In this document: positions 19,828 through 29,100 of the stretch, piece by piece
How positions within the stretch are numbered: position 1 is the stretch's first letter
Layout: each line of letters opens with the position of its first letter
NCBI GenBank assembly: GCA_963781785.1
Contig: CAWAHD010000005.1
Location: 2,418,001-2,482,000, forward strand
Direction: 5' to 3'
From: CAWAHD01 sp963781785
Lineage (GTDB): Bacteria; Planctomycetota; Planctomycetia; Isosphaerales; Isosphaeraceae
Length of the DNA: 64,000 nucleotides
Notes under the pieces: model-generated
Told to the model about the DNA's origin: nothing
The model's database searches: none
What the model saw: only the letters and a program-made list of their open reading frames with translations
Made by a program: the position numbers and the translations under genes

Positions 19828-20346
19828 ATGCTCGTGAAGATCGAGGTCGAATTCAGCGACACCCAGTCCCATCTGACAGTCGATCGTAGGGCGCTCGAGC
19901 ACCTGGTTGCCAGTGTCTTGACACAAGAGGGCCGCCAGTGCGCGTCGATCTCGATCGCTCTGGTCGATGATGCGGCGATCCACTCGCTCAACCGGCTGCA
20001 TCTCGGCCATGATTGGCCGACCGACGTGATCACCTTTCCGCTGGCCGAGCCGGACGACCCGGTCTTGACTGGCGAGCTGGTCATATCCGCCGAGATGGCT
20101 GTCAGCAGGGCACTTGAGCTCGGCGTGGATCCTCGCGAAGAGCTCGCGCTGTACGTCGTCCATGGGCTCTTGCACCTTTGCGGCCATGACGATCGGGATG
20201 AGATGGGCGCGCGTGCGATGCGCGAGCGCGAGAGTGAAGTGCTGGCGCGAGCAAGAGGGAATTCGATCTGCCTCGCACGATTCGAAACCCCGCGCGAACC
20301 AGTGGTTGAGGATGCCGTCCCTTTGGGGCTTCCCAATCATCCCTGA
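19828..20346 (+). CDS. ybeY: Endoribonuclease YbeY (rRNA maturation factor)
   Basis: Single-strand endoribonuclease for 16S rRNA 3'-end processing and ribosome quality control. The zinc motif HGLLHLCGHDD is complete (three His), and the upstream block LNRLHLGHDWPTDVITFPL matches the family. Start ATG 19828 gives 172 residues; an extra tail of about 25 residues follows the metal site (FETPREPVVEDAVPLGLPNH). Gene order phoH-pgpH-ybeY supports the call. Confidence 0.95.
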   Translation: MLVKIEVEFSDTQSHLTVDRRALEHLVASVLTQEGRQCASISIALVDDAAIHSLNRLHLGHDWPTDVITFPLAEPDDPVLTGELVISAEMAVSRALELGVDPREELALYVVHGLLHLCGHDDRDEMGARAMRERESEVLARARGNSICLARFETPREPVVEDAVPLGLPNHP

Positions 20347-20401
20347 GACCGACCTTGAGAGCTCGGTCGATTCGGCACGGAGCGATAACGAAGTGCCCGC
20401 T

Positions 20402-21143
20402 GTGCGAACCCTGGCCCTGGTGCTGCGTACGGTGGAGGTCTTCGAGACCAGCCTGGTTGTGACACTGTTCACGCGTGACCTGGGAAAAGTGTCGGGACTG
20501 GCCAAAGGTGCACGGCGGCTGCGATCGGCGTTCCAGGGTGGCCTTGACCTGCTGGGTGTTTCCGATATTGTGCTTTTCACGAAAGCGACCGAGGCGCTCG
20601 ACGTGGTGGCCGAGGCTGCGCCCGTCGAGCGATTCCCATCTCTGCGCCGCGATCTGGCGGCCCTGTATGCCGGTTACTACATCGCCGAGCTGCTGTCGGA
20701 TCTGACGGATCTTCACGATCCGCATCCCAAGCTGTTCGACGCGGCACGGATCACCTTGCGGCATCTGGGCGACGCGGACTTGCGGGCTCAGAGGATCCTT
20801 CGGTTCGAGCTGGCATGCCTGCGCGAGCTCGGGGTGATGCCCTCGCTCGATCAGTGTGCACAGTGCGGCGGCCCGGTCGAGTCTCGAAACGAGGGAATCG
20901 TATGGTTCGGACTGGCGACAGGAGGGGCCCTCTGTGACCAATGCCGGCCCGGCCAGCCCCACGTCATCTCCCTTCCGCACGAGGATCGGGAGGCGATTCG
21001 CATCCTCTCCAGCCCGGGCCAAGCCTGGCGCAGGACTGGTTCTGCGCCAGGGAAAGCTCCGGAGCGCCTGCGACACGATCGGCGCCGTCGTCAATCACGT
21101 CCTCGGCCACCAAACCCGGCTCCGGTCCCTGGTCGGTATCTGA
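20402..21143 (+). CDS. recO: DNA repair protein RecO (frameshifted near C-terminus)
   Basis: Loads RecA onto SSB-coated DNA with RecR. GTG 20402 gives VRTLALVLRTVEVFETSLVV, the usual OB-fold start; GTG 20393 is an alternative. The four-Cys zinc site is present: CAQCGGP and CDQCRP. The frame that carries most of the protein runs on into unrelated sequence after 21030; the expected end (LVLRQGKLRSACDTIGAVVN, LGHQTRLRSLVGI) lies one frame on. Dropping one base near 21035 gives about 247 residues, the normal length, ending at 21143. Confidence 0.85.
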
Positions 21144-21171
21144 CCCGAGCGTACCGATTCATCGGCGGGTC

Positions 21172-22494
21172 ATGGTGCTCGTCTGCCTGTTCCTGACCCA
21201 GCTCCTCACGGGCTGCCAGACGTTCAGCAGCCCGCTCTCGCAGTGGCGGGCCGCCTACGACGGCAATCTGGTCAAGGGTCCCACCAAGGAAGAGATGGCC
21301 GATGCAGCCGGTTTCTCCGACTCGGACAACCTGCTCGAGCGCTGGCTCACTCCCCGGCCAGACCCCGGCGCGAAATCTGTCGACAAGTCATCCACCATGA
21401 TCCTCGGGTCCGACGGCTGGCGGCCCATCGTCAAGGCCGCCAAGGACCCGGTGGCTGATGCCGAGTATCAGGCTGTCCAGAAACTCTTCGAGCAAGGCCG
21501 ATTCGCCGAGGCCGAGAAAGGCTTCGCGAAGATCGCCAAGAACTATAAAGGAACGCCCTGGGGTGAAAACGCTCAGTTCTATCTGGCCGAAAGCCAGTTC
21601 CAGCAAAAGAACTACGTGAGTGCCCACGACAGCTTCGAGCTGATGCACAAGGACTACGCCAACAATGCCTACATGGATGACCTGGTCAGCCGCGAGTACT
21701 TCATCGCCAACCTGTGGATGCAGCAGTGCGACCCCACGACGCCCAAGGAAAAGCTGCTTCCCTGGTACTGCCGGCTCACCGGCACCCTACCCTTGTTCGA
21801 CACCGCCGGCTCGGCGATCAAGGCGCTCGAGCACGTGAGGATGAACCGGTCCGACGGCGCCCTCGCCCCCAGAGCCACCTACGAACTTGCCAATCATTAT
21901 ATGAAGCACCAAGATTACGAAACAGCCTCGATCTACTACGAAGAATTCATGCGCGACCCCCTCTGCGCCAAGAGCCCGTGGATGCAGGAGGTGCAGCACA
22001 AGGCGATCGACGCGCGCATGAAAGCCTACCAGGGCCCCGATTACGACGCCTCCGGCCTCGAGAAAGCACGCGAGCTCGTGCGCAAGACCGGCGACGCGTT
22101 TCCGGAGCGCCAGGCGAGCTTCGAAGGGCTCTATCACACCCTCGACCTGATCAATGACGCGGAGGCCGAGAAAACGTTCAACGCAGGTGAGTATTACAAG
22201 CGCGTGAGAAAGGTCGCCTCGGCCGAGTATTACTTCGGCAAGATTCCCCGGCGCTGGCCCAACACCGTCTGGGCCGAGAAGGCCAAGGTCGAGCTCGCCC
22301 AGCTCGCCAAGATGCCGCGAACACCCTCGAAACCCAGCAGGATCATCATCCCGCCCGGCGGCATCAATCCGTTCGGCGGTGGCGCCATGGGTGGCATGGG
22401 CGGCATGGGTATGGGAGGTATGGGTATGGGCGGCATGGGTATGGGTGGTATGGGAATGGGTGGCATGGGTATGGGTGGCATGGGAATGATGTGA
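21172..22494 (+). CDS. Outer-membrane TPR lipoprotein, BamD-like, with Gly-Met repeat tail
   Basis: Lipobox LLTGC follows only 14 residues after ATG 21172, so the start may be slightly upstream. TPR-type repeats fill residues 85-230 (AVQKLFEQGRFAEAEKGFAK, then LAESQFQQKNYVSAHDSF) and again near 240-390, resembling the BamD/YfiO arrangement of the outer-membrane protein assembly machinery. The last 40 residues are almost only Gly and Met (encoded at 22371-22491). The next gene is an LptE-like lipoprotein, consistent with an outer-membrane biogenesis pair. Function is inferred, not proven. Confidence 0.7.
   Translation: MVLVCLFLTQLLTGCQTFSSPLSQWRAAYDGNLVKGPTKEEMADAAGFSDSDNLLERWLTPRPDPGAKSVDKSSTMILGSDGWRPIVKAAKDPVADAEYQAVQKLFEQGRFAEAEKGFAKIAKNYKGTPWGENAQFYLAESQFQQKNYVSAHDSFELMHKDYANNAYMDDLVSREYFIANLWMQQCDPTTPKEKLLPWYCRLTGTLPLFDTAGSAIKALEHVRMNRSDGALAPRATYELANHYMKHQDYETASIYYEEFMRDPLCAKSPWMQEVQHKAIDARMKAYQGPDYDASGLEKARELVRKTGDAFPERQASFEGLYHTLDLINDAEAEKTFNAGEYYKRVRKVASAEYYFGKIPRRWPNTVWAEKAKVELAQLAKMPRTPSKPSRIIIPPGGINPFGGGAMGGMGGMGMGGMGMGGMGMGGMGMGGMGMGGMGMM
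22371..22491 (+). repeat. In-frame tandem repeat encoding GGMGM units
   Basis: About eight copies of a 12-15-base unit of the type ATGGGTGGCATGGGT, coding a Gly/Met-rich tail of the preceding TPR lipoprotein. Unit length is a multiple of three, so copy changes would keep the frame. Confidence 0.85.
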
Positions 22495-22537
22495 TCGAGT
22501 CAGTCCAGGGACTTCACAAACGGAGCCGTCGACACAT

Positions 22538-23182
22538 GTGGCCGATCCATTCAGGCCGGTTGTGCGCCCTGGCGAGCGCCGTCCGTCATCTCGCCAATCC
22601 ACGATCGGCGAGCGGCTCTCCAAGATGCTGATTCTGACCGGCCTCGCCATCAACCTCAGCGGATGTACCGGCTTCGGCCGCCCAACGGCGGCTCCCAACG
22701 GCGACAATGGGTTCTGCGGCTGGCATGTCCACGCTCCGTTCGACACCGCCGAAGTCAAGACGGTTGCTGTGTTCTTCAAGACCCAGACGTTCCGGCGCGA
22801 TCTCGAGAAACAGCTCACGGAGGCTGTTGAAAAAGAGATCAGCTTGAGAACGCCCTACCGTGTGGTGGGGAAGCACGAAGATGCCGACTCGCTCTTGACC
22901 GGCGTGATCACGACCGACAACAAGAACCTCGTGGTGGAAGCGCCGACGAACCTGGCGCGCCAGCTCAACACCATGATCACGGTCTCGACCAAGTGGACGC
23001 ATAATCCACCAACGGAGTTCGAGGACAAGCAGATCCCCACCTTCGTCTCCGAAACGATCAACTTCGTGCCGGAGGTCGGCGAGACGACGTTGAGCGCCTA
23101 CAACCACGTCATCCAGAGTATTGCCAAGCAAATTGTTGATATGATGGAGGTGCCCTGGTTCAGCGACCAGGACGTTCATTGA
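22538..23182 (+). CDS. LptE-like lipoprotein
   Basis: 214 residues from GTG 22538, or about 185 from ATG 22625 (MLILTGLAINLSGC). Either way the hydrophobic segment ends in lipobox NLSGC. The mature part reads VKTVAVFFKTQTFRRDLEKQ, LTEAVEKEISLRTPYRVV, DADSLLTGVITT and ends in a helix SIAKQIVDMMEVPW. This is the pattern of planctomycete LptE family proteins (partner of LptD for lipopolysaccharide insertion). It directly follows the TPR lipoprotein gene. Confidence 0.75.
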   Translation: MADPFRPVVRPGERRPSSRQSTIGERLSKMLILTGLAINLSGCTGFGRPTAAPNGDNGFCGWHVHAPFDTAEVKTVAVFFKTQTFRRDLEKQLTEAVEKEISLRTPYRVVGKHEDADSLLTGVITTDNKNLVVEAPTNLARQLNTMITVSTKWTHNPPTEFEDKQIPTFVSETINFVPEVGETTLSAYNHVIQSIAKQIVDMMEVPWFSDQDVH

Positions 23183-23347
23183 TTCCTTGGGCAGCGCGGG
23201 CTTGAAGGCGGCGGCCGGCCGCCGCGTCGGACCGGACCGATCGGACGAATCCGTTGGATTCGTCGCGTCTGACGGCCCGTCCCGAACCCGGTCCAGGGGC
23301 CTGCACAGCGTTTTTGGTCGACCCACTGGGCAGTGAGCTGACGAACC

Positions 23348-24203
23348 ATGGCAGTCTGGGAAGCGAGTGGGCTCTCGATCGTGGCCGATTCGGACCTGGC
23401 TCCGAAGGTGATGGGGATCGTCAACCTGACACCCGACAGTTTTTCGGGCGTGGGCCCGGGCGTACGGCCCGGCGACTCGGTCGAATTTGCCGTGAAACTG
23501 GCCGGCCTGGGTTCCGACCTGCTCGACCTGGGCGGCGAATCGAGCCGGCCAGGGGCCGAGCCGGTGCCGCTGGCCGAAGAGCTCGAGCGGCGTGATCCCG
23601 GTCATGGAGATGCTATCCGCCCGGGTGACTGTGCCAATCTCTATCGATACGACCAAGGCCGAGGTGGCGCGGCAGGCCCTGCGCCTGGGCGCTCGGGTGA
23701 TCAACGACATCTCCGCCCTGCGGGCCGATCCCGAAATGGTCGGATTGGCCGCGAGCACGGGGGCGGGCGTGGTGCTCATGCACATGCAGGGCCTGCCGAT
23801 CAACATGCAGGTCGATCCGCGCTACGGCGACTGTACCGCCGAGGTCTACGAGTTTCTGGCCCGCCGCATCGATTGGGCCGTTGCCAGAGGCATCCCGCAC
23901 GAGCGGATCGCGATCGATCCCGGCATCGGCTTCGGCAAGACCAGCGAGCACAACCTTCAACTCTTGCGAAACCTCGATCGATTCGCCAACCTGGGGTGTG
24001 TGGTCCTGGTCGGCACGTCGCGCAAGGGATTTCTGGGCGAGATCACGGGCCAACCGACCGCCGAGCGCACGGCGGCCTCGGTCGCTGTTGCTCTGGCGGC
24101 ATGTCTGCGCGGGGCGAAAGTGTTGAGAGTGCACGACGTGGCTCAAATGGTCGATGCGGTTCGCGTCTGGAGTGCCGTGCGGGGCTGGGAGGTCGATCGA
24201 TGA
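23348..24203 (+). CDS. folP: Dihydropteroate synthase (frameshifted)
   Basis: Condenses p-aminobenzoate with dihydropterin pyrophosphate in folate synthesis. N-terminal part: VMGIVNLTPDSFSG, DLLDLGGESSRPGAEPVP. At about 23591 the frame shifts by +1; dropping one base gives ELERVIPVMEML and the remainder follows: VPISIDTTKAEVARQ, VINDISAL, IDPGIGFGKT, VLVGTSRKGFLG and RVHDV. About 285 residues after repair. Because the downstream proA is in the frame of the folP N-terminus, an uninterrupted 717-codon reading would wrongly fuse the two. Stop overlaps the proA start (ATGA). Confidence 0.92.
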
Positions 24204-25501
24204 GCCGAATCGCCAGGACAGACCAACCGCTCGTCTCGGCCTGCCCCACCACAGCGGGCCAATGCCGGGCGATGGCGCAGGCAGCCAAGCAAGCCGCCCG
24301 CTGCCTGGCCGTCGCCAGAGGTGCGCACCGCGACTCGTGGCTGAGACGATCCGCCGCAGCCCTGAAAGAGCGCAGGGCTGAAATCATGCTGGCCAACGCC
24401 CATGATGTCACGGCCGCGCCCAATTATGGAATGGCTGGTGCGGCGATCGACCGCTTGGCCTTGAATCCCGAGCGCATCGAGGAGATCGCTCAGACTTTGC
24501 TCGACGTGGCCGCGCTTCCGGACCCTCTCGGCGAGGTCGTCCAGTCGAGCCGGCGGCCCAATGGGCTCGATGTCCAGCAGGTGCGCGTTCCGCTCGGCGT
24601 CATCTTCATGGTCTATGAAAGCCGGCCCAACGTGACAGTCGATGCAGCCGCTCTCTGCGTCAAGAGCGGAAATGCCGTGATCCTGCGGGGAGGCAAGGAA
24701 GCGATCAATACCAACAGGGCCCTGCACCGGATCCTGGCTGATGAGCTGGCCGGCTGTGGATTGCCCGAAGCGGCAGTTCAGCTCGTCATGACCACCGACC
24801 GAGCCGCCGTCGGTGAGCTGCTCGCCCTCCCGGACCTCATCGATCTGGCCATCCCGCGCGGCGGCGAGAGCCTGATTCGGCGCGTCGCCGCCGAGGCGAA
24901 GATGCCGGTCCTCAAACATTACACCGGGAACTGCCACGTCTACGTCGACGCTCGCTGCGACATCGACATGGCCGTCAAGATCATCGTGAATGCCAAGGCC
25001 CAGCGCCCCGGCGTGTGCAATGCGGCGGAGACCCTGCTGGTCCACCAAGCGATCGCCCCGCTCTTTCTACCTAAAGCGGCCGAGGCCCTCTTCGCCGCCG
25101 GTGTCGAGCTTCGCGGCGATTCCGCCGCCCGCCGGATTGTACCCGCCATGACTGCCGCGGATCCCGCCGACTGGGACACCGAGTATCTCGACAAGATCCT
25201 GGCGGTCGCCGTCGTCGAGTCACTCGACGACGGAATCGCCCACATTACCCGCCACGGCTCGGGCCACACCGACGCGATCGTCACCAGCGACCTCGCCGCA
25301 GCCCGGCGCTTCGTCGCCGAGGTCGATAGCTCGGCCGTCATGGTCAACGCCAGCACCCGCTTCAACGACGGCGGACAGCTCGGCCTGGGCGCCGAGATCG
25401 GCATCAGCACCGACAAGATCCACGCGCGTGGACCGTGCGGCCTGCGCGAGCTCACGTCCACCAAATGGATCGTCCAGGGCGATGGACAGATCCGCGAATG
25501 A
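24200..25501 (+). CDS. proA: Glutamate-5-semialdehyde dehydrogenase (gamma-glutamyl phosphate reductase)
   Basis: NADPH-dependent second step of proline synthesis. ATG 24200 overlaps the folP stop. Family blocks: VPLGVIFMVYESRPNVTVD, GNAVILRGGKEA, IDLAIPRGGESLIR, the catalytic Cys in AQRPGVCNAAETLL, HTDAIVTSD, and the C-terminal VMVNASTRFNDGG and GPCGLRELTSTKW. 433 residues, normal length, intact frame. Confidence 0.95.
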   Translation: MSRIARTDQPLVSACPTTAGQCRAMAQAAKQAARCLAVARGAHRDSWLRRSAAALKERRAEIMLANAHDVTAAPNYGMAGAAIDRLALNPERIEEIAQTLLDVAALPDPLGEVVQSSRRPNGLDVQQVRVPLGVIFMVYESRPNVTVDAAALCVKSGNAVILRGGKEAINTNRALHRILADELAGCGLPEAAVQLVMTTDRAAVGELLALPDLIDLAIPRGGESLIRRVAAEAKMPVLKHYTGNCHVYVDARCDIDMAVKIIVNAKAQRPGVCNAAETLLVHQAIAPLFLPKAAEALFAAGVELRGDSAARRIVPAMTAADPADWDTEYLDKILAVAVVESLDDGIAHITRHGSGHTDAIVTSDLAAARRFVAEVDSSAVMVNASTRFNDGGQLGLGAEIGISTDKIHARGPCGLRELTSTKWIVQGDGQIRE

Positions 25502-25540
25502 TCGGGCGGCGGACTAGGCCCAGAAGAAGGGCCACAGAGG

Positions 25541-25632
25541 ACTAAGACTAAGATTAGGACTAAGACTAAGACTAAGATTAGGACTAAGACTAAGACTAAG
25601 ACTAAGATTAGGATTAAGATTAAGATTAAGAG
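25541..25632. repeat. Hexanucleotide microsatellite (ACTAAG/ATTAGG/ATTAAG)
   Basis: About fifteen consecutive six-base units, mostly ACTAAG with interspersed ATTAGG and ending in ATTAAG. On the other strand the units read like telomere-type CTTAGT/CCTAAT. A frame on the minus strand reads alternating Ile/Val-Leu across it and creates a spurious long reading frame. It lies between proA and the truncated sigma gene. Confidence 0.92.
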
Positions 25633-25730
25633 TATGATCTCATGCACGCGTCGATGCGGTGCCGTGGCGCCCCGGGGCTGGTCATGAGCGAGCCGGAAGC
25701 GTACAGGATCGGGCCGATGGGCCTCTATCC

Positions 25731-26167
25731 ATGAACGAAGTGACGCGGATCCTCGAAGCGATCGAACAGGGCGACCCCAGCGCCACCGACCGGCTCTTGC
25801 CGCTGGTCTACGAGGAACTCCGCAAGCTGGCCGCCACCCGTCTCGCCCGGGAGAAACCCGGCCAGACTCTTGAGGCGACGGCCCTGGTCCACGAAGCGTA
25901 CCTGCGCCTGGTGGGTCATGACGATGCAAAGCCGTGGAACAGCCGCGGCCACTTCTTCGGCGCGGCGGCCGAGGCCATGCGGCGCATCCTCGTCGAGAAC
26001 GCCCGGCGCAAGGCGCGCATCTGCCACGCCGGCGGCCTCAATCGGATCGACCTGGACCGGATTGACCTCGCCGCGGACGAGGCATCCGACGAATTGCTCG
26101 CGCTCAACGACGCCCTGGACCGCCTGGCGGATGAGGAGCCAACCGTCGCCGAAGTGGTCAAGGTTCG
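25731..26167 (+). pseudogene. ECF sigma factor, planctomycete kinase-linked type, truncated before region 4
   Basis: ATG 25731 gives MNEVTRILEAIEQGDPSATD, LLPLVYEELRKLAATRLA, LVHEAYLRLVG and HFFGAAAEAMRRILVENARR, sigma region 2 of the ECF type that is typically followed by a Ser/Thr kinase gene in planctomycetes. The protein reads normally to LADEEPTVAEVVKV (26165), where region 4 should begin (normally KLRFFAGL...), and then breaks into out-of-frame kinase sequence. Region 4, the -35-binding part, is missing. Either an internal deletion fused it to the next gene or the assembly skipped a segment. Confidence 0.8.
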
Positions 26168-29001
26168 AGGCCGAGCGCCAGGCGCTGGCCTTGATGGACC
26201 ACCAGAACATCGCACGCGTGCTGGATGCCGGCACGACCGAGACCGGCCGCCCGTATTTCGTCATGGAGCTGGTGAACGGCGTCCCGATCACGAAATACTG
26301 CGACGACACCCAGCTCAATCCCCGCGAGCGCCTCGAGTTGTTCATCCCCGTCTGCCAGGCCATCCAGCACGCGCACCAGAAGGGGATCATCCACCGAGAT
26401 ATCAAGCCCTCGAACGTCCTGGTGACGCTCTACGACGGCAAGCCTGTCGCCAAGGTGATCGACTTCGGCGTGGCCAAGGCGACCGACCAGAGGTTGACCG
26501 AGCGTACGATGTTCACCCAGTACGGTTCGATCGTCGGCACGCTCGAGTACATGAGCCCCGAGCAGGCCGAGATGAGCGCCCTGGGGGTCGACACGCGGAG
26601 CGACGTCTTTGCGCTCGGGGTCCTGCTTTATGAGCTCTTGACCGGCACGACGCCTCTGGAGCACGCGTCGCTGCGCCAGGCGGGCTACGCCGAGATCCTG
26701 CGTCGGATCAAGGAAGAGGAACCGCCGAGGCCGAGCACCCGACTGAGCGCATCGCGCGACGCGCTGCCGTCGATCTCGGCGCAGCGCAGGACCGAGTCGG
26801 CGAAGCTGGCGAAGTCGATGCGCGGGGAGGTCGACTGGATCGTGATGAAGTGCCTGGAGAAGGATCGGACCCGGCGGTACGAGACGGCCAACGGCCTGGC
26901 CCGCGACCTCGAGCGTTACCTGGCTGACGAAGCGGTCGAAGCCTGTCCGCCTTCGGCGTCGTACCGGTTGAGGAAGTTCGCCCGAAAGCACCGTACCGCC
27001 CTGGCGACGGTCTCCGCGTTCGCCGCCCTCCTCTTCCTGGGGGCCGTCGTGAGCGTCTGGCAGGCGTTCCGGGCCCGGCAGACCGAGCGGATCGCTCGCG
27101 TGGCTCGAGATCGCGCTCTTGTTGCGGAACTTGTCGCTGACGTGTCCCGAAGCGAGGCGGAGGCCAAACGGCGAGAAGCCGAGCTCGCCCGGCAATCGCT
27201 GCGGCGATCGCTCTACGTCTCGGACATCCGACTGGCGCAGGCGGCATGGAGCGGCGACAACCTCGACGGGATGCGCGACATCCTGGAACAGCAGCGGCCC
27301 GAATCGGGTGATGACGACCTGCGGGGATTCGAGTGGCGTTACCTTCGACGATTGGCCTCCAGTATCCGTGTGGTCGAATTGTCCAACGATCTGGCTGTTG
27401 GAACGATGAGCCGCGACGGGACGCGTTATGTCGCCACCGTGTATTCGCGATCGAAGAAGGGCCCCCCCGACGCGGCTGAACTCGAGCTCAGGCTGGTGGA
27501 TTCTCGGAGCGGCCGAGTCGTGCGCAGGATCGATCCCTACCCTGGCCAGATCCAGGCAGCCGGCATGAATTCGGTTCAGTTTAGCCCCAACGGCCAGCGC
27601 TTCGTCCACCTCTCGCATACTCGCGACGCGTCGGGTCGTGCAGTCAAATGGGGTGTCAAGGTCTGGGATTGGTCGACCGGTCGCGAGGTGTTTGCGCGCT
27701 CCGACTTCACAACACCGGTCTCGGCGCCGGCGCTCGACCCGTCGGCCACTCGGTTGGCAGCGAGGATCGACCGGCCGAGAGAAGAAGGCGGTGGCGACCT
27801 GATCATCTGGGACATCGACGGCGGAAAACAGCTCCTCGCGATCCCGCTACCGGACGGCCTGCCCTTCCTATGGTCTTCGATCCAGTTCAGTCCGGATGGG
27901 ACACGCATCGCCGCGTTGTTACGGCCCCGCGGCTCCTCTGCCGCCGACCTGCCGCGCGAGCTCCGCGCCTGGGACGCCGCCACGGGAAAGGAGCTGTTCC
28001 GCCACGACACGGGACCCCGGGCGAGCGGCCTGGCCTATAGTCCTGACTGGCGAACCCTGGCTGTCTCCTGCGACGGCGGGCCGATGCATCGGATCCGGGA
28101 TGCCGGCTCGGGCAAGGAGATCCTCAAACTCACCATGGGGGAAGAGGACCAGATCAAACTGTTGACCGGGAGAGACTCGATCGCCTTCAGTCCCGACGGA
28201 ACGCGCGTCGCCTACACGTGCCCGAGGGCGGGAAAGTGCAGATCTGGGACGTGACGCCGGATGAGACCAAGGTGAGCCGATCGCAGGATCTGATCCTGAA
28301 AGGGAACTGGGCGATCGTTTCGCAAGTGGCCTGGAGCGCCGACGGCCGGTTCGTCTCAGCCTGCGGCCAGAACGGCAAGATCGTAACCTGGCAGATCCTG
28401 GCCCAGGACGAGCACGTCACGCTCAAGGGGCCTGACGAGGCGACCTGGGTCGGGCCGACCTCGGCCGCGAGTGCGAATCGATTCGCCGCCGCCTTCGAGA
28501 CGCAGCGAGGGCTCGCGAAGACCGAAGTCAAGGTCTGGGATCAAGCGGGTCGGGTGCTGTTCCAGTGGAGACGGCCGATGGCTGGCATTGGCATTGACGA
28601 AGAAGGGCGGTGGCGGTATGATCAAGGTCCTCGAGGCCGCCAGCGGCGAGGAGCGTCACTCGCTCACGGGTCATGGCTATCGGTTCGGGAGGGCGACCTT
28701 CAGCCCCGACAGCCGGCGACTTGCCTCCTTCAGCATCTCACGGTTCGGTGCTTCCGACGTCAAGCTAAAGCTCTGGGACCTCGCCGCGGGGAAGGACCTG
28801 CTGACTTTCTCGACGAAAGCCATCGAGCCACCTTCTCTGCGAAGGGCTATGTATTCTCCGACCAGGAGCCTCTCGTTCAGTCCGGACGGCAACCGCCTGT
28901 TCTCCGTTGCCGGCAGCTATGGTCGCGAGGCCACGGTGCAGGTCTGGGACGCCACCCCGCTGCCGGACGAGGAGGCCGAAGCCTCGCGACGACTACCCTG
29001 A
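26161..29001 (+). pseudogene. Ser/Thr protein kinase with WD40 tail, 5' truncated and frameshifted
   Basis: Begins in mid-domain at RFEAERQALALMDHQNIARV, so the Gly-rich loop and ATP-lysine are absent. The rest is a typical PknB-like kinase: FVMELVNGVPITKYCDD, catalytic loop IIHRDIKPSNVLV, VIDFGVAKA, MSPEQAE, then a membrane segment (ALATVSAFAALLFLGAVVS) and WD40-type repeats (SPDGTRIAALL, SPDGNRLFSV, VQVWDATPLP). Two further shifts occur, one base missing near 28217 and one extra near 28564. Whole kinases of this group phosphorylate Ser/Thr in response to unknown envelope signals. No start codon is available here because of the junction at 26161-26168. Confidence 0.8.
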
Positions 29002-29100
29002 ACCGACCGGGTGGATGACCCTGGATGTCGATGTCTCGTCGTCTTGTGTCGATCCACGGCCGCGGCGCCCTGGGCTTGGTCTCACTTCAGTCGCTAATCC

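Noticed and set aside
20102..21094. Minus-strand 330-residue reading frame
   Set aside because: Antisense to ybeY and recO, both supported by zinc-site motifs on the plus strand.
23348..25501. A single 717-codon DHPS-ProA fusion protein
   Set aside because: The downstream half of DHPS is in another frame (from 23592), and ProA has its own ATG overlapping the folP stop. The fusion is created by one extra base near 23591.
24940..25929. Minus-strand 329-residue protein with an Ile/Val-Leu repeat
   Set aside because: It is antisense to proA and the repeat comes from the hexamer microsatellite; composition is not protein-like elsewhere.
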